Source of the DNA: Scylla paramamosain
Lineage: Eukaryota > Arthropoda > Malacostraca > Decapoda > Portunidae
DNA: 64,000 nt
Reading direction: 5' to 3'
NCBI RefSeq assembly: GCF_035594125.1
Contig: NC_087168.1
Coordinates: 7,416,058 to 7,480,057, forward strand
A program made the position numbers and the translations under genes. The notes under the pieces are model-generated. The model was not told the DNA's origin and did not search any database. It was given only the letters and a program-made list of their open reading frames with translations. This document shows positions 1 to 12,846 of this stretch, piece by piece. The first letter of the stretch is position 1. Each line of letters starts with the position of its first letter.

Positions 1-1565
1 GTATAAGGATTAAAAACAACATTTTCACTTTATTAGGTACCAAAACTTCAAAATGCAGGCAAAGGACACTATTTTAAGAAACAGAAAAAACGTTACCAAA
101 AACATGTATTGTGACTGTTTTATCTAGATGGGTACTAAAGCGCTAAAATGCAGGGAAAGGAACATTAAGGGTGGAAACGAAAGGACATTACGAGAAACGT
201 ACATTATAAATGTTTTTTTTTCAGCTTCTTAGATATCAAAACGCTGAAACACATGAATTGCACTTTATACTGAGAAACAGAGCAATACAAAAAACGTGTA
301 TTTTGAATGCTTTTCACTTTATTAATTACCAAAATACCAATTTGCTTGAAAAGCACAGTTAATGAAGAAACGAAAGGACATTACAAGAAACGTGTCTTTT
401 TAGTATTTTTCAGCTTGTTAGACACCAAAACGCTAAAAATCATGGAAAGCACTCTGTATTGTAATACAAAACAACATTGCCAAAAAACGTGCTTTTTTTT
501 TTTTAGCTTCTTTTGTACCAAACGCTAAAGCCCATTCGAAAATCCTTTTATAGAGAAACAGAAAAGCATAGATTTTCAGTGTTTTCTGAGTTTGTTACGT
601 TCCGAAGAGCTAAAATGCATGCAAAGCAACCTATATTGGGAAACGAAATGATAATACATGAAACGTGTATAAAAAAAAAGTCTTTTTTCGTTTATTAATT
701 TTCAAAAAGCTCTAACGTATGAAAAAACCTTCTACCCCATATGGTAAAACAAAATGATATTACCAGAAACGTGTACTATGAGTGTTCTTGAGATTCTTAG
801 GTACCAAAATACCAAGACGCGTGAATATTATTCTTTATGGAGAAAGAGAAAAACATTACCAAAAACGTGTATCTTTAGTGTTTTTTTTTTTTTTTTTACA
901 TATTTAGGTACCAAAACGCCAAAATGCATGCAGAGCACACTATATGGAGAAATTAAACGACTTAACCAGAAATGTGTCTTTTAAGTGCTATTCTGCATGT
1001 AAGGCACCCTATATTGGTATACAAAACAATATTACCAAAAAATTTCCTTCTGAGTGTTTTTGACCTTTTTTATTTATAAAAACGCTAAAACGCGTACAAA
1101 ACACCCTTTTGTAGAAAAATAGAATTTTATTGAAAAAAAATGTGTATTTAGAGTGTTTTCAAGCTTGTTAGATACAGAAAAGGCAAAAGTCATGCAAATT
1201 CCCTAAACCATATTACTAGAAACATGTATGATGATTTTTTTTGAGATTCTTAGGTACCAAAACTCTAAAATACGTTAATAGCACTCTATATGGAGAAACA
1301 GATCAACATTACCAAAGACGTGTATTTTCAGTATTTTTCACTTTGTTAGGTAGTAAAACACGGAAAACATTTTATATAGGGAAAGGAAACCGTGTTACCA
1401 AAAACAGGTATTTGCAGCATGTTAATTAAACACCAAGACGCTAAAATGCATTCAAAGCACCTTATTGGAATACAAAACAATATCACCAATAACGTGTCTT
1501 TTGGGAGTTTTTTTTTTTATTTCTTACGCACTAAAACGCAGAATCGCAAATCTTCCTTTTATAGA

Positions 1566-1703
<138 letters not shown>

Positions 1704-1744
1704 TTATTATTGTTATTATTAAAAAATCTCTATTTTTTGTGTTT

Positions 1745-1997
1745 TGACCAGTATTCTCAATCATTCATCCCTTTCTCTGGTAAACTCTGGAACTCCCTGC
1801 CTGCTTCTGTATTTCCACCTTCCTATGACTTGAATTCCTTCAAGAGGGAAGTTTCAAGACACTTATTCATCAATTTTTGACCACTGCTTTGACCCTTTTA
1901 TGGGACTGGCATTTCAGTGGGCATATTTTTTTATTGGATTTTTGTTGCCCTTAGCCAGTGTCCTTCCTACATAAAAAAAATAAATAAATAAATAAAA
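1745..1997 (+). mobile_element. LINE-A 3' fragment (5'-truncated insertion)
   Basis: This encodes only the last ~45 residues of the LINE-A reverse transcriptase ORF (NQYSQSFIPFSGKLWNSLPA and following, ending in a stop). It continues with the family 3' UTR, gggactggcatttcagtggg and tttttgttgcccttagccag, and an A-rich (AAAT)n tail. Downstream, satellite resumes in a G monomer (accatatgtggtgaaac), while F precedes the (TA)n on the left. The insertion therefore sits between adjacent HOR positions. Confidence 0.85.
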
Positions 1998-4373
1998 AAC
2001 TACCATATGTGGTGAAACAATATGTTACCAGAAACGTGTATTATGAGTTTTTTTTTTTTTTATTCTAAATGTACCAAAGGTTAGAATGCGCGAATATCAC
2101 TCTTATCTTAAGAAACAGAACAACATTATCAAAACCGTGTATAATGAGTGTTTTTCCCATTGTTTTGAGCGTTTTTTACCTTCTTACATACCTAAATGCT
2201 AAAACGCATGCAAAAGACCATATATAGAGAAACAAAATTTTAATAAAATAAATGTGTATTTTAGGAGTTTTTGAGCTTGATAAGCACAGAAATAGCAAAA
2301 TGCATGCAAACCACCTTATATGGTAAAACAAAGCGATATTACCTGAAAATTTATTATGAGTGTTTTTGAGATTCTTAGGTACCAAAACGCTTAAACACAT
2401 GAATAGAACTCTATATGGAGAAACCGAACATCATCACGAAAAACGTGCATGTTTTTCACATTGTTATGTACCAAAACGTTGAAGCGAAATGACATTACCA
2501 GAAACGTGTGTTTTGAAATATTTTGAGCGGAACACAAAAGAAGCTAAAAAGCACCCTATATGGAATTACAAAACAACATTACCAAAAACTTTTGTTTTGA
2601 TGTACTTTCACCTTGTTAGGTACTAAAAAGCCAAAATGCATGCCAAACACACGATTTGATGAAAACGAAAAAAGTTACCCAAAAGTGAATTGTGAGTGCG
2701 CTTTAGATCATTAGGTAATAAAAAGCTAAATGCAGGCAAAGCACACTATATGGAAGAAAAGAAAGCATTGTACGAAAAATGTATATTTTGAGAGCTTTTC
2801 AGCTTAGGTACCGGAAAGCTAAAACGCTTTCACTCTATAAGTCTATTTTGAGAATCAGAAAACATTACCAAAAAACGTGTATTTTTTAGTGTTTTTCACA
2901 GTTAAGTACCAAAACGCCAAAATGCATGCAAAACACTCTGTATGGGTAAACGAAAGGATACGAAAAAGATACGTTCAACAGAATGTATCTTTTCAGTGTT
3001 TTGAGCGTGTTAGGCATCAAAACGGTAAAATCCATAGGAAAGTACCCTTTATTGGAACACAAAAAATAAATGTTTCTTTTAATGTGTTTTTGAGGCTCTT
3101 ACAGACTAAAACGATAAAACGCATGTAAAAACAGCCTTTATGGAGAAAAGAATAATATTACAAAATATATGTATTTTGAATGTTTTTGAACTTGATAGGT
3201 ACAAAAACATGTATTCATGCAAAATACCCAATATAGTGGAAAAGAATTATATTAACAGAAAAAGTGTATTTCGAATATTTATTTTTTTATTTTTTTATTT
3301 TTTTTATTCTTAATTACCAAAATGCTAAAAGGCGTGAATAGCAGTCTATAAAGAGAAAAATAACAGCATTACCAAAAATATGGATTTTGAGTGTTTTTCA
3401 CATTGTTAGGTACCAACAAGCCTAAAGCCATGCAAAGCACTTTATATGAGAAAGCGATAGAACATTATGAGAAATGTAACTTTTGTGTGTTTTTTAGTGT
3501 GTTAGACACCAAAACGGTAAAAAACATGAAAAGCACCATATAAGGTAATACAAAACATTACCAAAAACTTGTCTTTTGTGCGTTTTTGAGCTTCTTACAT
3601 ATGAAAACGCCAAAACACATGGGAAACACGCTTTATTGAGAAAATGAATAACATAATGAAAACCGTGGATTTTCAGTGTTTTTGATCTTGTTACGTACAG
3701 AAACGCTAAAATGCTTGCAAAGTTTCCTATTTTGGGAAATAAAACGATAATGAGAAAAACGTATGAGTTTTTTTTAGCTTCTTAGGTACCAAAACGATAA
3801 AAGGCGTGAAAAATCACTTGATATCGAGAAACAGAACAACATTAACATAAAAGTTTTTTCAGCGTTTTTTTAACCTTGTTAGGTAGCAAAACGACAAAAT
3901 GCATGCAAAGCACGTGGCTTGAAAAAAATTAAAAGAAAAATTTGACCAAAAACGTATTATGAGTGTATTTTAGCGCCTTAGTTATAAAAACGCTAAAGTG
4001 CAGGCATTTGCAGTTTCTGCAAAAACGCAAGGATATTACCATATACGTGTATTATGAGTATTTTATGCTTCTTAGGTACCAAAACGCTAAAACGCGTGAA
4101 TGGCACTGTTTATTGAGAATAAGAACATTACAAAAACGTCTATTTGAGTGGGTTTGTTTTTTTTCATTGTTAGGTACCAAAACGCCAAAATGTATCAAAA
4201 GGACTCTATATGAGGAAACGAAACAACATTACCATAAGCGTGTTTTTTTGTGTGTTTTTAGCCTTTTGGGCACTAAAACGCTAAAAAGCACGAAACAACA
4301 TTGCCAAAAACGTGTGTTTTCAATTTTTTTCACATTGTTAGGTACCAAAACGTATGCAAAGCACGTGATTTGA

Positions 4374-4552
<179 letters not shown>

Positions 4553-5595
4553 GTTACAAAAAACTTGTATTTGTTAGTGTGTTTTCGCTCATTAAAAAAA
4601 CGCTAAAATGCAGGTAAAGCATCGCATATGGGAGAAATGATAGGACATTACGAAAAACGTATATTATGAGTGTTTTTTGAGATTCTTAGCAACCAAAACG
4701 CTAAAAAGCGTTGGCACTCTATATTAAGAAACAGAACTTTACCAAAAAAAACGTGTATTTTGAATGTTATCTCATTGTTAGTTATCGAAACACTAAAAAT
4801 GCATGCAAAGTATTCTATATGGGGAAACGAAACAACATGATTAGAAACGTGTCTTCTGAGTGTTTTTTTTTTTTTTTTTAATGAGTTAGGCACCAAAAAC
4901 GTGTTTTTACTGATTTTCACGTCTTTTGAGTGTTTTTTTTTTTTTTTTTTAGCGTGATAGGCAAGAAAACACTAAAAAGTACTGAAAGCACCCTATATGG
5001 GAATACAAAACTACATGACAACAGACGTGTCTTTTGAGTGTTTTCACCAAAACGCCAAAAAGCATGTAAAGCATGTTATTGGATGTAACAAAAAAAACGT
5101 TACCAAAAAATATATTGAGTCTGTTTTAGCTCGTTGGGTACCAAAACGGTAAAATGCAGGCACCCGGTATTAGAGAAACAAAAGCACATTACGAGGAACT
5201 TATATTGTGAGTGTTTTGAGTTTCTTAGGTACCAAAACGCTAAAACGCGTGAATATTACTCTATATTAGGAAACAGAACAACCTTAACAAAAACATGTAT
5301 TTTATGTGTTTTTCACATTGTTTGGTACCAAAACGAGAAAATGTATGGAAAGTAATCTGTATAGGGGAAACTAAACAACATTACCAGAAACGTGTTTTTA
5401 AGTGTTTTCAGCGTGTTAGGCACCAAAACGCTAAAATGCATGGAAAGCAGTCTATATCGGAATACAAAATAACATTACTAAAAACGTGTCTTATGAGTGT
5501 TTTTTGAGCAACATACCTACAGAATAGCTGGATCGTATGCAAATTACCCTTGACGGAGAAAAAAGAATATTAACACAAAAAATGTGTATTTTAAC

Positions 5596-6432
5596 CATCG
5601 CCTTGCAGGCAGATTTAGATAGAATGAATGAATGGATGGATAGATGGCAAATGCAATTCAATATCAATAAATGCAAAGTGCTTAGCGTAGGTAGAGGAAA
5701 CCCACACAATAGGTACACATTAAACAACCAAACTCTGGTAGGTACAGGGTACGAGAAAGATTTAGGGGTTATAGTTAACTCTGAACTCCGTCTAGGGAAA
5801 CAATGCATAGAAGCCAGAAACAGGGCAAATAGGGTACTAGGATTCATTTTTAGAAGTGTTAAAAGCAGAAGGCCGGAAGTAGTATTAGAGTTATACTTGG
5901 CGCTGGTCAGACCTCATCTAGACTACGCTGTGCAGTTCTGGTCCCCACATTACAGGAAAGATATAGGTCTATTAGAATCAGTACAGAGGAGAATGACTAA
6001 AAGGATGAGGAGTATTCCTTACGAGGCGAGGTTGAAGCTGTTAAATTTACATTCTTTAGAGAGACGTAGGTTAAGAGGGGACCTGATAGAAGTCTTTAAG
6101 TGGTATAAGGGTTATAACAAGGGGGATGTAGGCAAAATTCTTAGGATCAGCAACCAGGGTAGAACAAGAAATAACGGGTTCAAGCTTGAAAAATTTAGGT
6201 TTAGGAAGGAGATAGGAAAAAATTGGTTCTCAAATAGAGTGGTAGATGAGTGGAATGGACTCAGTAATCATATTGTTAGTGCTAGGACACTAGAGAGCTT
6301 TAAGAGAAGATTAGACAAGTTGTTGGATGGGGATAATAGATGGAAATAGGTAGGTATATTTCATACAGGGACTGCCACGTGTAAGCCTGGTCGCTTCTCG
6401 CAGCTTCCCTTATTTCTTATGTTCTTATGTTA
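5596..6432 (+). mobile_element. CR1-like LINE 3' fragment (LINE-B) with RT thumb
   Basis: An open frame runs to a stop at 6,349. It encodes the C-terminal part of an APE-type LINE reverse transcriptase. Visible segments are LQADLDRMNEW, FNINKCKVLSVGR, EKDLGVIVNSEL, LYLALVRPHLDYAVQFWSP, LLESVQRRMTKRM and LERRRLRGDLIEVFKWY, the usual post-YADD, thumb and C-terminal pattern of CR1/L2-type elements. The catalytic YADD is missing, so the copy is 5' truncated and dead. The 3' UTR contains gggactgccacgtgtaagcc and ends in a short tandem ttcttatg tail, as CR1-type elements do. About 20 N-terminal codons of the frame (5,537-5,595) are satellite F monomer. Satellite resumes with the rest of that F monomer (ttaagtgtctataagcttg). 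Confidence 0.8.
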
Positions 6433-6651
6433 AGTGTCTATAAGCTTGTAAGGAAAAGAAACGGCAAAATGCATGCAAACTACCCTATTTGGTGAAACAA
6501 AACGATATTAACAGAAACGTGTATTATGAGGGTTTTGAGCGTGTTAGACACCAAAACTCTATAAAAGCATGGAAAGCACACTTTACTAGAACATTACCAA
6601 AAACTTGTTTTTTTGCGTGTTTTTGAGCTTCTTACGTACCTACAGGGACAT

Positions 6652-6730
6652 ACAGGAGACATATAGGGACTGCCACGTGTAAGCCTGGTCGCTTCTTGCG
6701 GCTTCCCTTATTTCTTATGTTCTTCTGTGT
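6652..6730 (+). mobile_element. Solo 3' tail of LINE-B
   Basis: About 75 bp carrying gggactgccacgtgtaagcc, tggtcgcttcttgcggcttc and ccttatttcttatgttcttc, almost identical to the LINE-B 3' end at 6,366-6,430. It is inserted between a C and an F2 monomer. It is a severely 5'-truncated retrotransposition product. Confidence 0.8.
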
Positions 6731-8078
6731 CTAGACACCAAAACGCATGGAAAATTTTTTTATTGAGAAACAGAATTATATAACCAAAACCGTAGATTTT
6801 GATTTTTAGGTTTGTTATGTACAAAACGCCAAAATGCATGCAAAATATCCTATATTGAGAAAGGAAACGATAATAGAGAAAACGCGTAAAATGAGTGTTT
6901 TTGAGCTATTTAAGTACCAAAACGCTAAAACGCGTGAAAAAGCACTATATATGTAGAAAGAGAACATTACTAAAGACGTGTGTTTCGAGTGTTTTTCCAC
7001 CTTGCTAGTTACCAAAATGCCAAAATGCAGGCAAAGAAAAAACTTTACCAAAAACGTGTAGCGTTTATCTATTTTAGCTCCTTAGTTACCAAAAGGATAA
7101 AATGTAGGGACAGCACCCTACATGGGGAAAAGAAACGACATTACAAGAAACATGTAATATAATTATTTTGAGCTTATTAGGTATGAAAACGTTAAAACGC
7201 GTAAATGGCACTCTTTATTGAGAAACAATAACATTACCGAATCCTGTCTCTTTATTATTTTTTTTTTCAAATTGTCAAGTATCAAAACGTCAAAATGCAT
7301 GCAAAGCACTCTATATGAAGAAACAACACGACATTTTCAGAAACGTGTCTTCTCATCGCTTTTGAACGTCTTAGGCACCACAACGTTAAAATGTATAGAA
7401 GGCGCCATATATTAAAATACAAAAACTGCATTACCAAAAACAAGTCTTTTGAGTGTTTTTGACTTTCTTACATACAAAAACGCTTAAATTAACTCAAAAT
7501 ACACTTTATGGAGAGAGAATATTATTACATTTTTTATTTTTTTTTTGTTTTAAGAGCTTTTGAACTTGTTAGGTACAGAAACAGAAAAATGCATGCAAAT
7601 TACCCTATATCATGAAACAAAACGATACCACCAGAAACTTGTATTATGCATGATTTTAAGATTTTTTTGGTACCAAAACACGCGTGAATAGCAGTCCATA
7701 TGGAGAAACAAAACAACCTTATCAAAAACGTGCGTTGTGAGTGTTTTTCACCTTGTTATGTACCAAATCAACAAAATGCATGCAAAGCACGTGATTTGAA
7801 AAAAAAAATAAAAATGTTACCAAAAACGTGGTCTCAGTGTGTTTTAGTTTAGTGCACTCATAATACACGAAAAACGTGTATTATGAGTGCATTTGAGCTT
7901 CTTAGGTACCAAAATGCTAAAACGCGTGAATGGCAATATATACTGAGAAACAAAACATTACCAAAGGCGTGTATTTCGAGGGTTTTACAAATTGTTGCGT
8001 ACCAGAACTCCAAAATGCATGCATTACCAAAAACGTGTCGTCTGAATATTTTTGAGCGTGTTAGAGGAAACGAAAACG

Positions 8079-8206
<128 letters not shown>

Positions 8207-8569
8207 AACGGAAAAAAACAATATTGAAAACAAAACATTACAAAAAACGTGTCTTTTGAGTGCTTTTTTTTTTTTATTCCTACGTAGCAAAACGCTAAAA
8301 CGCATGCAAAACACCCTTTATTGAGAAACTGAATAACATAACCAAACCGTAGATTTTGATTGTTTTAGAGCTTGTTACATACAGAAACGCCAAAATGCAT
8401 GCAAAGTACCCTGCATTGGGAAACGAAACGATAATACAAGAAACGTGTAAAATTATAGTTTTTTATCTCCTTGTTCTAAAACGCTAAAAGGTGTGGAAAG
8501 TAGTCTGTATGGAGAAACAGAACAGCATTACCAAAAACGTGCGTGCTAAGTGTTTTTCGCTCTGTATGC

Positions 8570-10847
8570 CTTTTTTTTTTTTTTTTATGTAGGAGGGACA
8601 CTGACCGAAGGCAACAAAAATCCGATAAAAAAAAAAAAATGCCCACTGAAATGCCAGTCCCGTAAAAAGGGTCCAAACAGGTAGTCAAAAATTGAAGGAT
8701 AAGTGTCTTGAAACCTCCCTCTTGAAGGAATTCAAGTCATAGGAAGGTGGAAATACAGAAGAAGGCAGGGAGTTCCAGAGTTTACCAGAGAAAGGGATGA
8801 ATGACTGAGAATACTGGATAACTCTTGCGTTAGAGAGGTGGACAGAATAGGTGAGAGAAAGAAGAAAGTCTTGTGCAGCGGGACCGCGGAAGGAGGGGAG
8901 GCATGCAGTTAGCAAGATCAGAAGAGCAGTTAACATGAAAACAGCGGTAGAAGACAGCTAGAGATGCAACATCGTGGCAATGAGAGAGAGGCTGAAGACA
9001 GTCAGTTAGAGGAGAGTTGATGAGACGAAAAGCTGTTCATTCCACCCTGTCTAGAAGAGCAGTATGAGTGGAACCCAGACATGTGAAGCATATTTCATAC
9101 ATGGACGGATAAGGCCCTTGTACAGAGTTAGCAGCTGAGGGGGTGAGAAAAACTGGCGGAGACGTCTCAGAACACCAAACTTCATAGAAACTGTTGTAGC
9201 TAGAGATGAGATGTGAAGTTTCCAGTTCAGATTATAAGTAAAGGACAGACCGAGGATGTTCAGTGTAGAAGAAGGGGGGCACTTGAGTGTCATTGAAGAA
9301 GAGGGAATAGTTGCCTGGAAGGTTGTGTCGAGTTGATAGATGGAGAAATTGAGTTTTTTGAGGCATTGAACAATACCAAGTTTGCTCTGCCCCAATCAGA
9401 AATTTTAGAAAGATCAGAAGTCAAGCGTTCTGTGGCTTCCTTGCATGAAATGTTTACTTCCTGAAGGGTTGGACGTCTATGAAAAGACGTGGAAAAGTGC
9501 AGGGTGGTATCATCAGCGTAGGAGTGGATAGGACAAGAAGTTTGGTTTAAAAGATCATTAATGAATAATAAGAAAAGAGTGGGTGACAGGACAGAACCCT
9601 GAGGAACACCACTGTTAATAGATTTAGGAGAAGAACAGTGACCGTCTACCACAGCAGCAATAGAACGGTCAGGAAGGAAACTTGAGATGAAGTTACAGAG
9701 AGAAGGATAGAAGCCATAGGAGGGTAGTTTGGAAATCAAAGCTTTGTGTCAGACTCTATCAAAAGCTTTTGATATGTCCAAGGCAACAGCAAAAGTTTCA
9801 CCAAAATCTCTAAAACAGGATGACCAAGACTCAGTAAGGAAAGCCAGATCATCAGTAGAGCGGCCTTGACGGAACCCATACTGGCGATTAGATAGAAGAT
9901 TGTGAAGTGATAGATGTTTAAGAATCTTCCTGTTGAGGATAGATTTAAAAACTTCAGATAGGCAGGAAATTAAAGCAATAGGACGGTAGTTTGAGGGATT
10001 AGAACGGTCACCTTTTTAAGGAACAGGCTGAATGTAGGCAAACTTCCAGCAAGAAGGAAAGGTAGATGTTGACAGACAGAGCTGAAAGAGTTTAACTAAG
10101 CAAGGTGGAAGCATGGAGGCACAGTTTCGGAGAACAATAGGAGGGACCCCATCAGGTCCATAAGCCTTCTGAGGGTTTAGGCCAGCAAAGGGCATGGAAA
10201 ACATCATTGTGAAGAATTTTAATAGGTAGCATGAAGTAGTCAGAGGGTGGAGGAGAGGGTGGAACAAGCCCAGAATCATCCAAAGTAGGGTTTTTAGCAA
10301 AGGTTTGAGCAAAGAGTTCAGCTTTAGAAATAGATATGACAGCAGTGGTGCCATCTGGTTGAAATAAAGGAGGGAAAGAGGAAGAAGCAAAGTTTTTGGA
10401 GATATTTTTGGCTAGATGCCAGAAGTCACGAGGGGAGTTAGATCTTGAAAGGTTGTGACACTTTCTGTTAATGAATGAGTTTTTGGCTAGTTGGAGAACA
10501 GACTTGGCATGGTTCCGGGCAGAAATATAAAGTGCATGAGATTCTGGTGATGGAAGGCTTAAGTACCTTTTGTGGGCCACCTCTCTATCATGTATAGCAC
10601 GAGAACAAGTAGTGTTAAACCGAGGTTTGGAAGGTTTAGGTCGAGAAAAAGAGTGAGGAATGTACGCCTCCATGCCAGACACTATCACCTCTGTTATGCG
10701 CTCAGCACACAAAGACGGGTCTCTGACACGGAAGCAGTAGTCATTCCAAGGAAAATCAGCAAAATGCCTCCTCAGGTCCTCAGGTCCTCAGAGGCAAAAC
10801 GCCAGAGGCAGCTTCGCTTAGGGGGATCCTGAGGAGGGATTGCTAAT
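8570..10847 (-). mobile_element. LINE-A copy 2, 5'-truncated
   Basis: On the minus strand this reads from [10 protein letters not shown] (linker after the endonuclease) through the RT to the 3' UTR and A-tail (poly-T at 8,572). The RT is recognised by [37 protein letters not shown] and [12 protein letters not shown], the catalytic YADD box. Frames are broken at several points (fragments at 10,712-10,152, 10,390-10,016, 9,739-9,290, 9,395-9,051 and 8,936-8,685), so no intact protein remains. The left flank is an A2 monomer (ttttcgctctgtatgcc) and the right a D monomer (aaaatgcatgcaaagcacat). This restores the HOR order A2-D and shows that it inserted into a pre-existing array. Confidence 0.88.
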
Positions 10848-12846
10848 AAAAAAAGAAAATGCATGCAAAGCACATGAACTGAAGAAATATAATAGTTACC
10901 AAAAACATTTATTTCGAGTGCTAGTTTGGTACCAAAATGCTTAAATTCAAACAAAGCACTCTATATAGGGAATCGAAATGACATTATAAAAAATGCGTAT
11001 TATGAGTCTTCTTGAGCTTTTTTGGTACCAAAACTCTAAAACGCCTGAATGGGACTCTATATTGAGGAACGGAACAACATTACCAAAAACTTGTATTCGG
11101 AGTGTTTTAACAATGTTATGTACCAAAACTCCAAACTAATGGAAAGCACTCTATATTAGGAATCGAAACGACATTACAAGAAACGTGTCTTTTCAGTGTT
11201 TCTGAGCGTGTTAGGCACCCGAACAGTAAAATGCATGGAAAGCACCCCATATTGGAATACAACAAAAAAATAAATAAATAAATATTTTTTTTTTTTTTTT
11301 TTTTTTGTGCGTGTGTTTTCAGGCTTATTACGTATCAAGACGCTAAAATGAATAAAAAAAAATTACGAAAAAACAAAATATTATTACAAATAATGTGTAT
11401 TATAAATGTTTTTTAGTTTCTTAGGTAGAAAAACGGGAAAATGCATGTAAACTATCCTATATGGTGAAACAAAACGATATTACTAGAAACGTCTACTGTG
11501 AGAGTTTTTTTGAGATTCTTAGTTATTAAAAGGCTAAACCGCGTTAATAACACTCTATATGGAGAAACAGAAGAACATTACCAAAAACGTGTATTTTGAG
11601 TGTTTTTCACATTGTTAGGTATGAAAACGCCAAAATGCATGTAACGCACTCTATATAAGGAAACGAAACGACATTAGCAGAAACATCTGTGTTTGACTTT
11701 CTTACGTACAAAAACGCTAAAACGCATACAAAACACGTGACTGAAAGAAACAAAAACTTTACCAAAAACGTGTATAGTGAGAGTGTTTTAACTTACGTTA
11801 CAATGCAAAGCACACTATATTGGAGAAACGAAACTACATTACGAGAAACGTATATTATGAGTGTTTTTAAGCTTCTTAGGTACCAAAACGCTAAAAAATA
11901 CGTAAATTAAATTCTACATTGAGAAAGGGAACAACATTACCAAAAACGTGTATTTTGTGTGTTTTCACATTGTTAGATACCAAAACCCGAAAATGCATAT
12001 AAAGCACTCTATGTGAGGAAACGAAACATTACCAGAAACTTGTCTTTTGAGAGTTTTGGAGCGTGTTAGGCACCAAAACGCTAAAAAGTATGGAAAGCAC
12101 CATATATGGGAATACAAAACTACATTACAAGAAATGTGTCTTTTGAGTGGTTTTTTTTTTTTCGCCTTGTTAAGTACCAAAACGCCTAAAAGTATGCAAT
12201 GTATATGACTGCAAAAAAAAAAAAAAAAAAAAAGTTACCAAAAAACGTGTATTGTGAGTGTTTTACCTCGTCATGTACCACAACGTTAAAATGTAAGGAA
12301 AGCACTCTATATTGGAGAAACAAAAAACACATTACAAGAAACGTATATTGTGAGTTTTGTTGAGTTCTTTAGGTACTAAAACGTTGAAATGTGTGAATGT
12401 CATTCGATATTGAGAAACAGAACAACTTACCAAAAAACATGCATTTTGAACATACAATAATTGTTTTGTTTTTTTTCTTAATTTCTTAGGTACCAAAACG
12501 CTTAAATGCGTAAAAAGCATACTATATGGAGAAATAGAACAACATTACCAAAGAACGCTTGTTTTGGATGTTTTTAACTTGTTAAGTATCAAAACGCCTA
12601 AATGAATATAAAAAAAAACATGATTTGATGAAACAGAACAACATTATTAAAAAGTGTATATTCATTTTTTTTTTCACATTGTTAGGTGCCAAAACATTGA
12701 AATTCGGGCAATGTGCTCTATATGGAGAAATGAAATGTCATTTACCAGATTTCAGTGTTTTTGAACATGTTAAGCAACAAAACGCTAAAATGCATAGAAA
12801 GCATCTTATATTGGAAAACAAAATAACAGTAATAAAAACATTTATA

